Assembly (NCBI GenBank): GCA_036346275.1
Contig: CM070718.1
Span: 53,510,188 to 53,574,187, forward strand
DNA from: Otatea glauca
Lineage: Eukaryota; Streptophyta; Magnoliopsida; Poales; Poaceae
Reading direction: 5' to 3'
Length of the DNA: 64,000 nt
The position numbers and the translations under genes are program-made. Positions 22,765 to 35,375 of this stretch are shown here, one piece after another. Each line of letters starts with the position of its first letter. Position 1 is the first letter of the stretch. The notes below the pieces were generated by a model. It was not told where the DNA came from. It searched no databases and was given only the letters and a program-made list of their open reading frames with translations.

Positions 22765-24244
22765 CTACGACGGCAGTACATCTGCTTATCAATTAAATAA
22801 AAGATAAGTATGAATATAATACTTAATAATAAATAATCTTGTGATCACATTATGCGTACTACATATTTAGAAGGAGAGCGAATCAAACAAGGAAATAAAC
22901 AGGAGGATCTGCATGCAAGGAAACCGGACTTGAATTGCCAAAATCGTATGTACTACATATTTGGAAGGAGAGCGAATCAAACAAAGAAATAAGCAGGAGG
23001 ATCCGCATGCGAAGGTGTTGCCCTTGATCTCCTCCACGCATCAAGCGCCGCCCGACATCGTCTCCGCGAGTGCGGCGTCGACAACCACCGCCGCCTCCGC
23101 TCCGCGCAAAGGTACGCGTCCATCTCCGGCAGGCCGATCGCGCGGCGCAAGCCCCTGGTGTAGTCGGCGCCGGGCGGGTCGAACACCGCATGGGCAGCAG
23201 TATGTCATCCTGGAAAGCTGGACCAATAATGGCTTTCCTAATTGTCATCCAAATATGAATGCTAACATATAACACCATTTGTGCGTCCTGATTGAGGCTA
23301 ATTATTATCAAAATATCTGTTACTTCCTATAGTGTATTTAGGAATAAGTCCTAAAATGAACTTATTCCTTATATTTATCACACGATAATTGCATTTCATA
23401 CACACATTCCTTATATAATATTTTTCGCTAAATAATATTATGGCGTGATGCGTGGCGCCTTGTATAGGATGTGGTGCACATGCACGAATGGAAGAAAATT
23501 AAGCACGCGATTCATGGTACTGACTGGTATGGTAAATATTGAATCGAAATCAAATGGGTTAAATTTGCAACATAAATTCTATATATATAGTTCAATTGAA
23601 ATATATATGTGCGGGCTCTCCTGTTGTGGGCCACATGAATGAATGAGTTAGACACATTAAACAACGGCCATCGAATGTGGGTGAGTAAAACTGAAAGATC
23701 TGAGACGTTCATTCTGATGAATGCAAGTTTCTAAGGACGTTTTGCTGGGTGCACGAATATTGGGCCATCTCTAATGAGGTGCATTATTTAGGGTGGACGT
23801 ATTTAAGGTGGACGTAGGAAAAATTGATTAGGTGCATTATAAAGGGGTATAGATGAGAGGGTAATCCTACCCTATGCAATTAAACAGGATGACATACGTG
23901 AAAATGCGGACGATTCCAAACATAGATAAGACAATGGGTGTTCACAATAATTTATACATGAAAGCAAATAGAGTAACTAAGTCCACTGAAATAATAGCTA
24001 GCTAGCACAGATTGAAAAGCTTGTTTACATATTTTCCAAGGCTAGCCAACATTTTTCTAAGCCACAAGAAGGCATGCTTTTGAGCAGACAGGTAAGAACT
24101 CCATCAAACCGAAGTAGAGTACATCTGAATTATCCAAGCAGCCACTCCCCAACACTAGAGACCTGACTCCTTTTTAACGCCCAATTCTTATAAAGGCACT
24201 GATATCGTGACAATAGCGAGTGCAAAGCTGTTCTACTTTTAGTG
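22765..24244. other. intergenic sequence with a duplicated block and a possible gene fragment
   Basis: Two diverged copies of about 70 bp (acatattt at 22861 and 22955, both followed by agcgaatcaaac...caggaggat) form a direct repeat of period 94. At 23000-23210 the minus strand has a GC-rich open frame (FDPPGADYTRGLRRAIGLPE) without stop that looks like a stray exon; I do not recognise the family. From 23260 to 24244 the sequence is AT-rich with nothing recognised. Confidence 0.4.
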
Positions 24245-24439
24245 TCAATCTGATAACCACTCTGAGAAGCAGGGAATAGAAGGATACGGGATTGTAGAGT
24301 ACTCTCCAAGAGTGCAGATAGAATGCACTTTCCTGCTATCCATATCGTATGACATAAGGCATGTTAGCCTTCCCCCGGAAAGGAAAACCAAACTATGTTC
24401 TGGATGGATTGCAATCACCCGATAAGAAGGATCACACAT
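24245..24439 (-). pseudogene. probable 3' exon of an F-box-associated gene (fragment)
   Basis: The minus-strand frame reads YRVIAIHPEHSLVFLSGG, then SYDMDSRKVHSICTL and a short PYPSIPCFSE tail before a stop. This matches the end of many grass F-box proteins (IHPE-N-FF, MSYDMD-R-V, PY-PYVP-F-ES). A splice-acceptor-like aatag precedes position 24439 on the minus strand. An open frame further upstream (to about 24656, KKTKDTSSGPSKIVVRKPS) ends at the long LTR starting at 24661. I see no F-box domain, so at most a truncated gene remains. F-box proteins choose targets for SCF ubiquitin ligases; no such role is claimed for this fragment. Confidence 0.45.
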
Positions 24440-25714
24440 CTATTACGCGGACGCGTTTCAAATAGTTTCAGCGCAATGACAATATGCTTTAGTGTTGAAC
24501 TATATTGCCTACCTTTACTGGTCGGGGCCGCTACTGCGACACTACTCCTGGTTGAAGGCTTCCTGACAACTATCTTTGAAGGCCCTGAGCTAGTGTCTTT
24601 CGTCTTCTTTGCAGCAGTGCGGTAACCCGCATAATTAATCCACGGTAACGACAGTAGCATTGTCACTACATCGGGATAATTACACGAATCTAGGTATAAT
24701 AGCTAATCAAAACATCGAGCGCACTCGATATTTTATCAGTTAGTACGCCGTGTTCAGAGTGTTATAACAGAACAATAATTAGAGACTGAATGTAAATATA
24801 TTACAAACTAAGCCACGCAGGGCTATATGTCCAGTATAATAAGGATACATTAGATCCAAGAGCAATAAAAGGATATGACATAGCTGCTAATTACACCAAA
24901 AGACTAACAAAACCGATGCACGGTTACTCATCCCTTCTATCCCTCCTGGTAGAACTCATCCGCCTCGTCAACCCATCCAAAAGCTTGAGCACCAGGGCCA
25001 TTCTCTAGAAAAGGGTGATTTAGCAAGAGTGAGTACAAAAGTACTCAGTAAGCATTATTAGCAAATTCAGTAAATGATTTTCTCCCAATCCATCCAAACT
25101 CCAACTAATACTCACCTTCCCTGAACATCCATTTTTACAAAAAATTAGGATTTTGGTTTTCTTTAAGGGTTGTTTATTTTAAAATTTCAAAACCAGCTAC
25201 TAGCACTCGTGTATGGGGCAAACTTAGCTTCTGTAGCCTCCAATCCAGGAGACAGACTTGAATTCAAGATTTTAACCCTACGCAGGTTCGTATTATTTTT
25301 AGCCACAGCGATCCCATCCTGTGAGGCCCGAGAACGTTTATCACTAATTCCAGCATTAGATCTCCAACCCTGGTAGCCGACGAGTAGTGGTGCCCTTGAC
25401 TATTCCCCACTTACTCTCAGCGTACCAGTTGTACTATGCTACTGCAGCAGCACTGATACTCCCCTAGGCTTTAAATATAGCGCCTGATCAACCGCAGCTG
25501 ATTTCTGTGTCCCTCACTAGAACTCCTGGCATACCCAGCTTCACACTACTAGTTATCTACATAACCAACAATGTGGAGATCATAATGCCTTCATAGCGAC
25601 AACCTTTTCTAATCGATTTCACACACTATGGTTGATACTGGAATACTGCTCATTGCACGAGTACAGTTGATTGACCTTATATTATAACCTATGTAGAGGA
25701 CCCCGCCGGCTTTA

Positions 25715-28700
25715 TGTCGGGACCCGATTCCGAGAATCCGGTCCCTCTGTGTATTCTGTGCCAGTCCAGGATCACACTAGCACACACAGTCATTACAGGG
25801 TTGAACATCACAAACGATCATGACGATACAATAATGATTAGCACAAACATTTATATAAACTGAGTTGTACGACCTTATGGTCTTCCTTACATAAGATCAG
25901 CCACGCAGGGCTTACATTATCAGAGTAAACAAAAGATAATAGCGGAAAACAAAATAAATTTTGTGGAACCATCAATTTGCCACAGGCAACAGACTGGGCT
26001 TGCTCCTTAATTGTCCGGCTCTTCGATGAACTCCTCCCATGCTGGTGTTGACTCCTCCACTGATTTTGTGTTGATAAGCAAGGGGGGGGGGGGGGTGAGT
26101 ACTCAAGGCACTCAACAAGTAATGCACAGAATGCAGTGCTAATACTATATGCAAGGCTTATTCCAAAGAATTGGCTTACTTGGTTCATTTGCATCAAACA
26201 GCATTTTTAAACTCATTTCTTACTTAGATTAATGGCGGTGAAACAGTTAATAATAGTACTAAATTCTTTAAACAGTTTTTCTTAGTAAACTTGGCACACA
26301 GCCTTAATCAGTTTTTTCTTGACACTGGCACACAGCCACCCTTTCCACATTTTATTTTTGAAGATCTAACCCTTGGCTGTAATCCCCGAGCAATGTCCAA
26401 TACCGCGGACACGACTATTCAAATAGATTTCACACTCTGCAGAGGGTGTACACTTTACCCACAAGATACAGCCGCTCACCACACAGGTGATTGCCTGTAA
26501 CAAAGTCTTTCAGGAACCTCTACCCTAACCAATGAACCTCTCCGGTATTGCCTTCACTATCACACCCCTCACACAGAGCCGAAGTATAGGGTAGGCCAAC
26601 ACCGTTGGATGGGCACCAAGCCGTATCACAGGTATGCTCCCCCACACATATACACCCCTGTGTACTGTCACCCTGAGGTATCAGAGGAAAGATATCAGAA
26701 CCCTAATCAACTAGGTTCGTCCTATACTAGACATGTGGTTGTACGGGTGACTCAGTTCAAAGACTTGCAAGGTGAAGTCCTTAGCTGACCAAGGCAAGAC
26801 TTTCATCTCTTAACAGTGGCACACAAGCCCATGTGGCACACATCATCACAACTCTCATCAACCCGTTGCCACACAGGTCCATCTGGCACAAAGCCCCTTG
26901 CCACTTGCCCCAGTCTAAATCATTTCCCACCCAGTTGATTATTGTGCAACATATGCCAACGATAACTCAACATCGGTACAGAACCACACAGATCTTCATA
27001 CCTCAGTTTCATCACGTAGCATCATCACACCATTTCCAAAATACATTCAATATTTCATTAGTCAGCATTAATATGTTTTCCAAAAAGTCATTCATGACCT
27101 GTGGCATGGCTAAGCATCTAATCACGGTCTAGCCTTCCCCGTGTTGGCATCATATTAACATCCAACCAATACAAGCAATCCTAGGGTGACAATGATTTCA
27201 GGGCACACACATAATAATTTCAAGGTGGCAACAACAATATGGGGTGATTAACTACATTACCCAAATTAATTTAAATTCATTTTTAATTAATTTAGCATGC
27301 ATAATTTCAAAGCAAAATACATTTTAAAAACTGGGATCAAAATGGTCAAAGCATCACTTGCTTTCAAAGATTTACTGGTCGTGTTCCGAAGCTTGATCTT
27401 GAGTGATGAACTCTTCCTCGAAACTTTTCGGCAAATTTGCGTCTACGCGTAAAAATCATATATGCAATTAATAATCAAAACAGTAGACTAGGTAACCTCA
27501 AAAATTCAAATAAAATTTACCACTAAAAATAGCATAATTTTACAAATTTTTAGAAACTGGAATCACCTCAATCAGAGTTCAAATGCAAAAGTTATAGTCT
27601 TTCAAAGTTTACAAATATATTTAGAAAGAATAAACCGAATTAATATAATTACTTTTCAAAAGAAACTCGATTTATTGCGTCAGCTCCTGGTGCCCGCCAC
27701 ATCAGCCGGTCCTTGGACACGGTCCACAGCTCGGGTCGAGTCCACCGTGGACTGGGTCCATAGAACAGTGCCCTTGACCCCACCAGCTGATGTCAGCACT
27801 GACGTCACCGCTGACGTCACCCATCTCGGGATTTGTGCAAGGACACGTGTCAACATCACGGCCGTTCCCAACCAAGGACCAAATCTCAGCCACGTGGCGC
27901 AATCATGGCAGTCAAAGGATCAACGGTCAGATCCCCTGATATGCGTCGCAATGCTTCGAGATGCGTGCGACACGCGTCATCCATCCGACTGGTCAACTGA
28001 ATCCAACGGCTGGCTCTCTCGCGTGTCCCGCGAAACTTCGGCGCACCGCCTCCATGCGTCACACATCCAGCCGTGCCCACGCATCCAACGGACAGCCCAC
28101 GCACCGACTCGACGATGCCTCGATATCCAAGCCTACACGCGGCGAAATCTCGACGGTCCGATTGAAATCAACAGCTGAGATTGTGGTCGTTGCCTCGGTC
28201 AACACGCACACGCGTCCGCACACGATTTGGCGAGGGCACGACATCATCCGTGCCGCACGTTCAAATCTGAATGGCGAGGATTCACGCGTCACAGCTCCAA
28301 CCCACTATCACCGTACAGATCCAATCCAACGGCCCATGGTACCTGAGCGGTTTACTGTTCACCGTAGCGATGTGGCACTATCTCACGCCTTCAAAAACGA
28401 TCCAGCGGCCCAGATCTAATTTAAAGCACAAAACGCCAGATTTAATATAAACCGCTTGTATCAGATCTAACGGCTACGACTAAAGCCAGACTAGCATAGG
28501 ATTGGGCTACGTGGAGTCACCGGAGCGGTACGATGCAGATCGGACGGTCGGCGGGGTTTGGCGGGGTCGACGGCGGTGCAAAAGAGAAGAGTTGCCGGTG
28601 CTGAGGAAGACGACGCGGTTGGCGGCGCAACGGTGACTCTCCGGCGCGAAGAACTAACGGGATCGATGCGGCTCACTTCGGTGAACTCGGAACGGGGCTG

Positions 28701-29422
28701 GAGCTCGGTGGAAAGGAACGGACGACGGCGAGGTAAAGCAAAAATGACGGTAGCGCAAAAGAGCAACTACGGCGAGCAACGACAGGCGCAAGAGAGGGTC
28801 TCGGCGTGCGTGCGAGGAGTGAAAATGAGTGGCTTGAAGTCCTCTGCAAAATGCGCCAACCGAAGCACTTAAAGGAGCATCGACGTGCGTGAAAACGGCC
28901 GCAGAAAGAGCGAAGACATGGGCGACTTTCACTCCGGTGATGTCGCGGGGAAGAAGCGACGTGGCACCATCCTGATCGTCCGCGTGTGCTCGGATCAACG
29001 GTCCACAAACGCTGACGACATGGCAAACCGAAGAACGTCCGATCCGGATCCAACGGCGATGAATCGCAATGGTTGGCACAGTGCTGGGCCAGGCTGAGCA
29101 CAGCGCTGGGCCGGCCCAGTACTATTAAAACGATTTTTAAAGCTTTTTCGATTTAAAATAAATCAGATAAATAAAAAAAGCCAAAATAAATAGCAAAAAT
29201 ACCCTGCAAAATCCAGAAAAATTCAGGAAAATATTTTAAGACATTCTGAACTTAAATAAAATATTTCCAATGAAACGTTGCATATACTTTTATATTATTT
29301 TAATTGATTTCAAGAATGACCATAATTGAATAAATCCAAATAAATTCCAATAAATTTCCAATAATTCTCAAAAATCAAAATATCTCCAAAATTTAAAAGA
29401 TGGCAAATTTTAGGGTGTTACA
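25715..29422 (+). repeat. solo LTR, 3.7 kb, nested
   Basis: It starts TGTCGGGACCCG and ends GGGTGTTACA, with an exact 5-bp duplication CTTTA (25710-25714 and 29423-29427). There is no primer site, polypurine tract, gag or pol, so it is a solo LTR, probably left by recombination between two LTRs. It contains a 14-base poly-G run (about 26082-26095), the block ctctgcagagggtgtacact near 26434, and a GC-rich part (27680-29100) with repeated ATCCAACGG-type words. The size suggests a Ty3/gypsy family, but I cannot prove the lineage without pol. Confidence 0.82.
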
Positions 29423-30369
29423 CTTTACCTCCTCTTTGGCGCCCTCTACCCACCATACGTAAACATACGAACACATTCACAGCTCCATTCATTGGATGAG
29501 CCAAACATCATTTCCGAAATTCTCTTTACCATCTCATCAACTCATTCACAAACCATATTTCCATTCGAGTCCAATTTAAGGTTTTCAATTGCAATATATA
29601 AGCATAAAAGGAGTTGAAAACATTTAGCAAGACATGATTAAAGGAAAGCTTGCCTAGATTAGGATCGATATAATTGGCCTCACTCGTGTACTGGATCTGA
29701 TTGGCTGGAATGCTCAGGTCTGATCCTGAAAGCAAAAAGCATTAACTAGGGCAATTAAGGTGAACAATTTATTCTTGCGTCCAACCAATTTTTGATATGC
29801 TGTACAATTTTATTTGGCACTATTTAATTCATACTAGTTGTCGATTTTTATGTGATCCGCAATTTGATCAACAAAATCAACGCGGTCTGCGGCACGTATT
29901 ATCTTTCCTACCCTTTTCCCCTCACTTTTTCTCTCTTCCCATTTCCTTCTTTCTCTTCTTCTTTCTTTTCCTTCTTTTCCTTCTCTCCTCTTCTCTTTTT
30001 CTTTTCCTTCTTTCTTTCCCCTGCCTTCTCTTTTCCTGGCTGATAGCTACTCGGCTGCTTCGCCTCTGCTTTCCTCCTGCCAACTGCTTCTTCTCCTCCT
30101 ACCTCCACTCTCCCTCTACCCTCTTCTCCCTATGATCGGCTCCTCTCCTACCTCGGGCCGACTGCCTCCTGCGCCTCCTACGGGCCGAGTTCTCCCCCGC
30201 ACAGCTCTGGCCCTGCTCTACCGGTCCTGGTTCTTGCGACTCCTCTCCACTACTATCCTGCACCTCCTCTCCTCCAGCCGATTGGCTTCCTCCCCCTACT
30301 ATCCGGCTGACTCCCTGCTCCCACGGTCAGTTCTCTCCTGCACCTCTTCCCCGCCAGCTACTCCCTCCA

Positions 30370-33300
30370 TGTGAGACCCCGTTCTGATGAACAGAAACCT
30401 CCATGTGATTACTGTGCCATTCCCTGGATCAGTAGCTAGCACTCACATGTTTACAACATTTATATCATAACCATACTCGCAAACAAACAGAAAGACATAC
30501 ATACCAGCATTAATTACACAAAGTTTAGTACAAATTAAAACATTTAACAGCGGAAACAAAAGAGAGCCGAACAACTCCAAACAGCCTTGTGGTTGCCCAC
30601 TAAACCACCAGGCAACTGACTAGGCACCCTAGAAGAGATCATCGTCGAAACCCCCGAGACCTGCCTAGAAAAGAGCTTCGTCTGGTAGATCGCAGTCTTC
30701 GTCCTCTGAGACAGCAGATGCAAGATTGAGTACATTGGTACTCAGCAAGACTTATAGTGGTTCACAGATGCAAATATTTAAATATGCAAGCTGAACAATA
30801 AACAAGCTATGGTTGTTTTTGCAGTTGCCCAAAAGCATTAAAAATATATAAATATGCTAGATTGCAACACCGCATTTTAATAAAAGCAATTAAGAAACAA
30901 TATGTTAAGCAATTATTCCAGATTTTCAACCCAGTGTACCCGATTGCATAGGTCCTCGGTGTCGATCCTTTGACACAAAAGTTGGTTGCAAAACAGTTCC
31001 CAAACCAAAACCCAGTTTACCAAAAAGACCAAAAGACTTTAACATTGGGAGGATTTTCCCCAAGTGCCCATTACCGCGGGTGCGGCAAATCGATTAGATT
31101 TGTCACTCTGCAGAGGTGTACAGCTTTACCCACAAGGAATGATCAACCTCTTTTGCCAGGCCAGTTAACACACTTCCTTTGGTGTGTCGGCAAGGAGATC
31201 ATACAGAGCCGTTACATTATCTAGATGTGGCTTTACACCAGCCCGGGACGTTGGCCCTCACCCTGAAAATAGAGACACTCACCCAAGTCGTGGATCCACA
31301 TTTATCACACCCAACACCACGTCTCTGTCCAAGGCAAGGCGTACACCGTTGCATTGGTATGTAGAAACCCCTACAAGCAGATCTGACCGGAATGCCTGTG
31401 CTAACTCCCGCCTTCTATAGATGCAAAGCCACATCTAAACAACTTAATAGGCTAAGACTGTCCCATACCAGCCCTCGTGGTTGTATGAAAAACATGGATC
31501 TACAACATCCCATTTGCTCGGTCCTTAATCCGACACGGGCGATACTCCACCCTATGCTACGTGCAATTCCCTTGCACAACCGGCTATTGCCAATAATCAC
31601 CCGTGTCAAACCATAGTTTTATTTGGGGGTTTTGTAGCAAACTACCAGATCATTTTCCAAAAAGGACTATACATTGATTGAAAAGACTGAAAACACAAAC
31701 GAGTAGCTTAAGCAGGAATATTATGCTAGCGGTTATACCCAAAATGACATTAAGTATGTCTAGTTCAAACTAGGGTTTACAAGGTTCACATGTCCATACA
31801 GATTAAGGTAAACAATAATGTACAGGATTAACTACAGTTCCAACCCAAATTAGCACTTCTGTGGAGAATTATCCGGATGCATCATACATAGGAAAAAACA
31901 ACATAAGGTAGGTAAATTATCAGGCTCAATATGCTCAAGGGGTTGCTTGCCTTGCAGCTCACTGTCCGGTACAAATTCTGGATCTGCGATAGAGTCGTCT
32001 TCCTCCTCGAGGACGTCGGTGTCTACACATCGAGAAATCGAGGAACAAAAGAACATCAGTAAACTCCAAATGGGCAAAAAGAAAATAGACAGCAAAGATA
32101 AATACAAAATCACACCAAGACAGGGATGGTTCTAAAAGAATTATTTCAAATTAAATTTCGAAATTAAGATACAACTATTATTTAGATTAGGAAAACTAGC
32201 TCACTAGTTCTTTCGAAGATGACATGAAAGGGCAACACTAGAAGAACATAGCTCTCTGCCTTCTCATTATTTCAAGAAGTGAGCACTCAAAAATCATGAC
32301 ATTTAGGGTTATTCATCTAATAAGATTTATGTGCAACATCTAATGAAATTAGGGTTTTAATCTTAAATAAGCTAGAGCATAATTTGGTTAACAATTCTAA
32401 TGGCTTCTCTTAATTTTTAGGTATTAGACAAGGCTTGAAGTCTACTGTTAAAAAGGCTTAGTTGAAATCTTAACTTAGGCTATAAAATTGGCTAAGGAAA
32501 CAGACTAAACAATATCACTTAAGGTTATTACACTTATAAAAACTGAATGAAGCATAGCTTACTAATAAGATATTTTTCTGGGACCTAGTAGTACAAACCT
32601 TGGTGATCATTTCTACATTATCCTCTCTAAAATTCTCGCTTAGATGAACTACTTTACAAGCTGTTGAAACTGCTAAGTATTGCAATTATCTTGAAAACTA
32701 TAACAGTTAGGCCTATTTCACTAACTTGTTTAACATACAAACTTTAATAAAATGGCTTAATTTCTTCAGAACCTATTAGTATATACTATCTGGGGTGTGT
32801 CTATACTATTTTTACATTATCTTTCACTTATATATTCTATTTTATCAAATGTTGAAAAGGGCCATATGATCACAAAAACTGCCTTATAGCATTTCAACTT
32901 TCACTTTCATTTACTACTAGACCACTCATCAACTTTTATTCATTTTATTCCTGACATCAGGGCATGACCTTAAAAACATTTAAAACTGAATTTGAACTAT
33001 TTTGAACCTGTTCATAGTAGGTTACATCTATTTTTGCCATTATAAGTGCTGTTTTTCTTTATTAAATAACCATCACCTATACTTTTTCCTAGGTATTTCC
33101 ACTTGTACCAGCTCCTATTGGTATATGCCCCTCCAAAGTGAATCTTAAATACCTAAACTTAAATTATTACTGGTTATTTACATAACCTCTTCTTTATGCT
33201 TAGCATTAACTTTATTTAAACATGATGTACAACAAGGTGACATGCAAACGTTTTTGTTTATTTGAAATCCTTATAAACCAGAGACTCCATAAAAACTTAT

Positions 33301-35375
33301 CTTACTTTAACTGAACTTACCTAAAAATATTTTATTCACATGGCCTTATATCTACCCATGAGCATCTTTAAATTTCTAGGAATTACACAATGCTCATCTT
33401 TCATTTATTTTTAGATATTCTGAATCTACAGAATTTTACACGAATTTAGAAACTAGTTTCACTAATTTTGGCCAGATGGTTCAAAAGTTATTAGCATTTG
33501 AATTTTGGTCGGTTTAGGAAATTCAACTAAAATCCGAAATACGCTTTCGCAGCTGGGAAATGCCTTTCCTCGCGCGTGCAGAGACACATTCAAATGCGAT
33601 GACCCGATGACAAGCGGGGTCCACCGGTCAGCGACTCAGAACGGAGAGCTTTGCTCTCCGACTTGCCGCCGGCTAAGCAGCTCCGCCGCGACGGAATGGG
33701 TAGTGGCTCTAGCTCCAGCGTGTCAGGGCGCACCTAGGGATGGCACTACTTCGGTTAGCGGCGGTCGGAAAAGGGGTCACCCCTGTGAGGCTGCGGCGGA
33801 GCCATGGCCGAGCCGGCGAGAGCTCGGCTAACGACCGATTTTCCGGCAAGCAAGGACTAGGTGAGCTACAGTGGTACGGGTGGGTTCAAACTCACCAGGT
33901 GGTCAGGTCGGAGAAGGCCTGTGGAGAGCCGACACCGTGCGCCGGCTGCGAAGAAGAAGGACGGCGGCGCAGCGTTACTGCGGGCAAAAACAAACCGATT
34001 TGACAGCTGATCAGTAACCCTGCAATACTCAAGAAGCTTAGAGTGGAGTTGATTTGAAGAGATGGAGGCGGATTAACCGGATTGCTGAGATTTCCCCCTT
34101 TTCGGGTTCTTGTGGAAGAACTGGGGAAGAAGTCTCATGCGAGGCTTTCAGCCAAATGGAAAGCAAGTGCAAGGAAGGGAGGGCAATGCGACGCTAGAGG
34201 GAGACTTAAGGCCTAAGGAGAAGTGATTGCGGTTGAGCTCGAGCGCACAGCCTCGGTTGCTGTCGCTGTGCTCTCGTGACGAAGCGACGCAGCCACTTCT
34301 CCAGTGCGGCTCGACCAGGGATAGCCTGCACAATCGTGGAATGGGCGTCGCGCGACGTGGCCAGAAGAAGAGCGACGACCGGACGGCAAGGACTGCGGCG
34401 CTCTCTCCTCGCCTCGGCCGGGAGAGGAAAGGGGAGAAGGATGATGCCCCCTGAGGCTGACGAGTGGGACCATGACCCACTGGCAGCGTCTGTGCCCTCC
34501 TGCTCAACTCGCCAGCGTGACAAGGCTCAATAGAAGCCGGGCCCACTTGTCAGTGAAATAAAACGTTCAACGTGATGGGACTAGACATGAACTCTCTGGA
34601 TTTGCATTAGTTTAAGCATCATCCTTTGTCAAACTTTTACCAAAATTTTTGAACAAAACTTACTGGGAGTCATACACCTCCTGTAAAATTTTGAGATAAA
34701 AAAACTCTCTAGATAATCTACTAAAATTCTGACACTGTGCCCTGCCCTAGGTCTTAATTTTTGGATTTTGATTTAATTAAAGGTTCATATTTCAATATTT
34801 ATTTTTGAAAAGTTTTGTAAGGGTTCATATCATTCTAAAGAGATTACCCTAAAATTTTCCAGTCTAAAAAGTGAGCAAATTTTTTATAAAAATTCTGACA
34901 ATTGTTTTCCCTATTTTCTGGGCTCTCTGTATTCGAATTTTCAATAGGCTTAAACCAGCTTATTAAATTATAAAAATTTTACCAGTGGTGTGTACAGACA
35001 AGCATTTATAGAAATTTTCTTGGCCCCAGATAGCCATTGACCATTTTTCATTTAAATTTTTGGTTTACTGTTTTTAGTCACAAGATGATTATATTATTTA
35101 TTTATTCCCAATCCTATGCATTAAAATATTTTTATTGGTCCCACTAAAATACCAGTGCAGCTTGGGTTACCTAGAAATTTTTATTACTTTTAACTACCTT
35201 CCTTTTTATCTTTTTACCTCTTTCCCATTTCTCAATTTCTTTAATCAAGCTTTCACACATTTTAAAATTCCAAGAAAACCAATAAAATGAATAACACTAG
35301 AAAAACTCATAAACATTTATATTTTTCCAATTTCATCCGTACATTTTCACTGTTTAAACTTTTTAGGATGTTACA
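30370..35375 (+). repeat. solo LTR, 5.0 kb, nested
   Basis: It starts TGTGAGACCCCG and ends GGATGTTACA, with an exact 5-bp duplication CTCCA (30365-30369 and 35376-35380). It has no coding domains. A GAGTAC-attg-GTACTC hairpin lies at 30728-30743 and the block ctctgcagaggtgtacagct at 31106, at nearly the same offsets as in the 25715 LTR. The part 33590-34560 is GC-rich; open frames there are in several overlapping frames and match nothing. The long AT-rich flanks hold no gene. Confidence 0.83.

Noticed and set aside
27675..29101. A cluster of open frames of up to 167 codons
   Set aside because: Inside a solo LTR with an exact target duplication. GC-rich composition and repeated words explain them.
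29797..30374. Phe/Ser/Leu-rich open frames
   Set aside because: Produced by a long pyrimidine-rich tract; low complexity only.
33505..34546. Open frames in the 30370-35375 LTR
   Set aside because: No recognisable domain, overlapping frames in both directions, GC-rich LTR segment.
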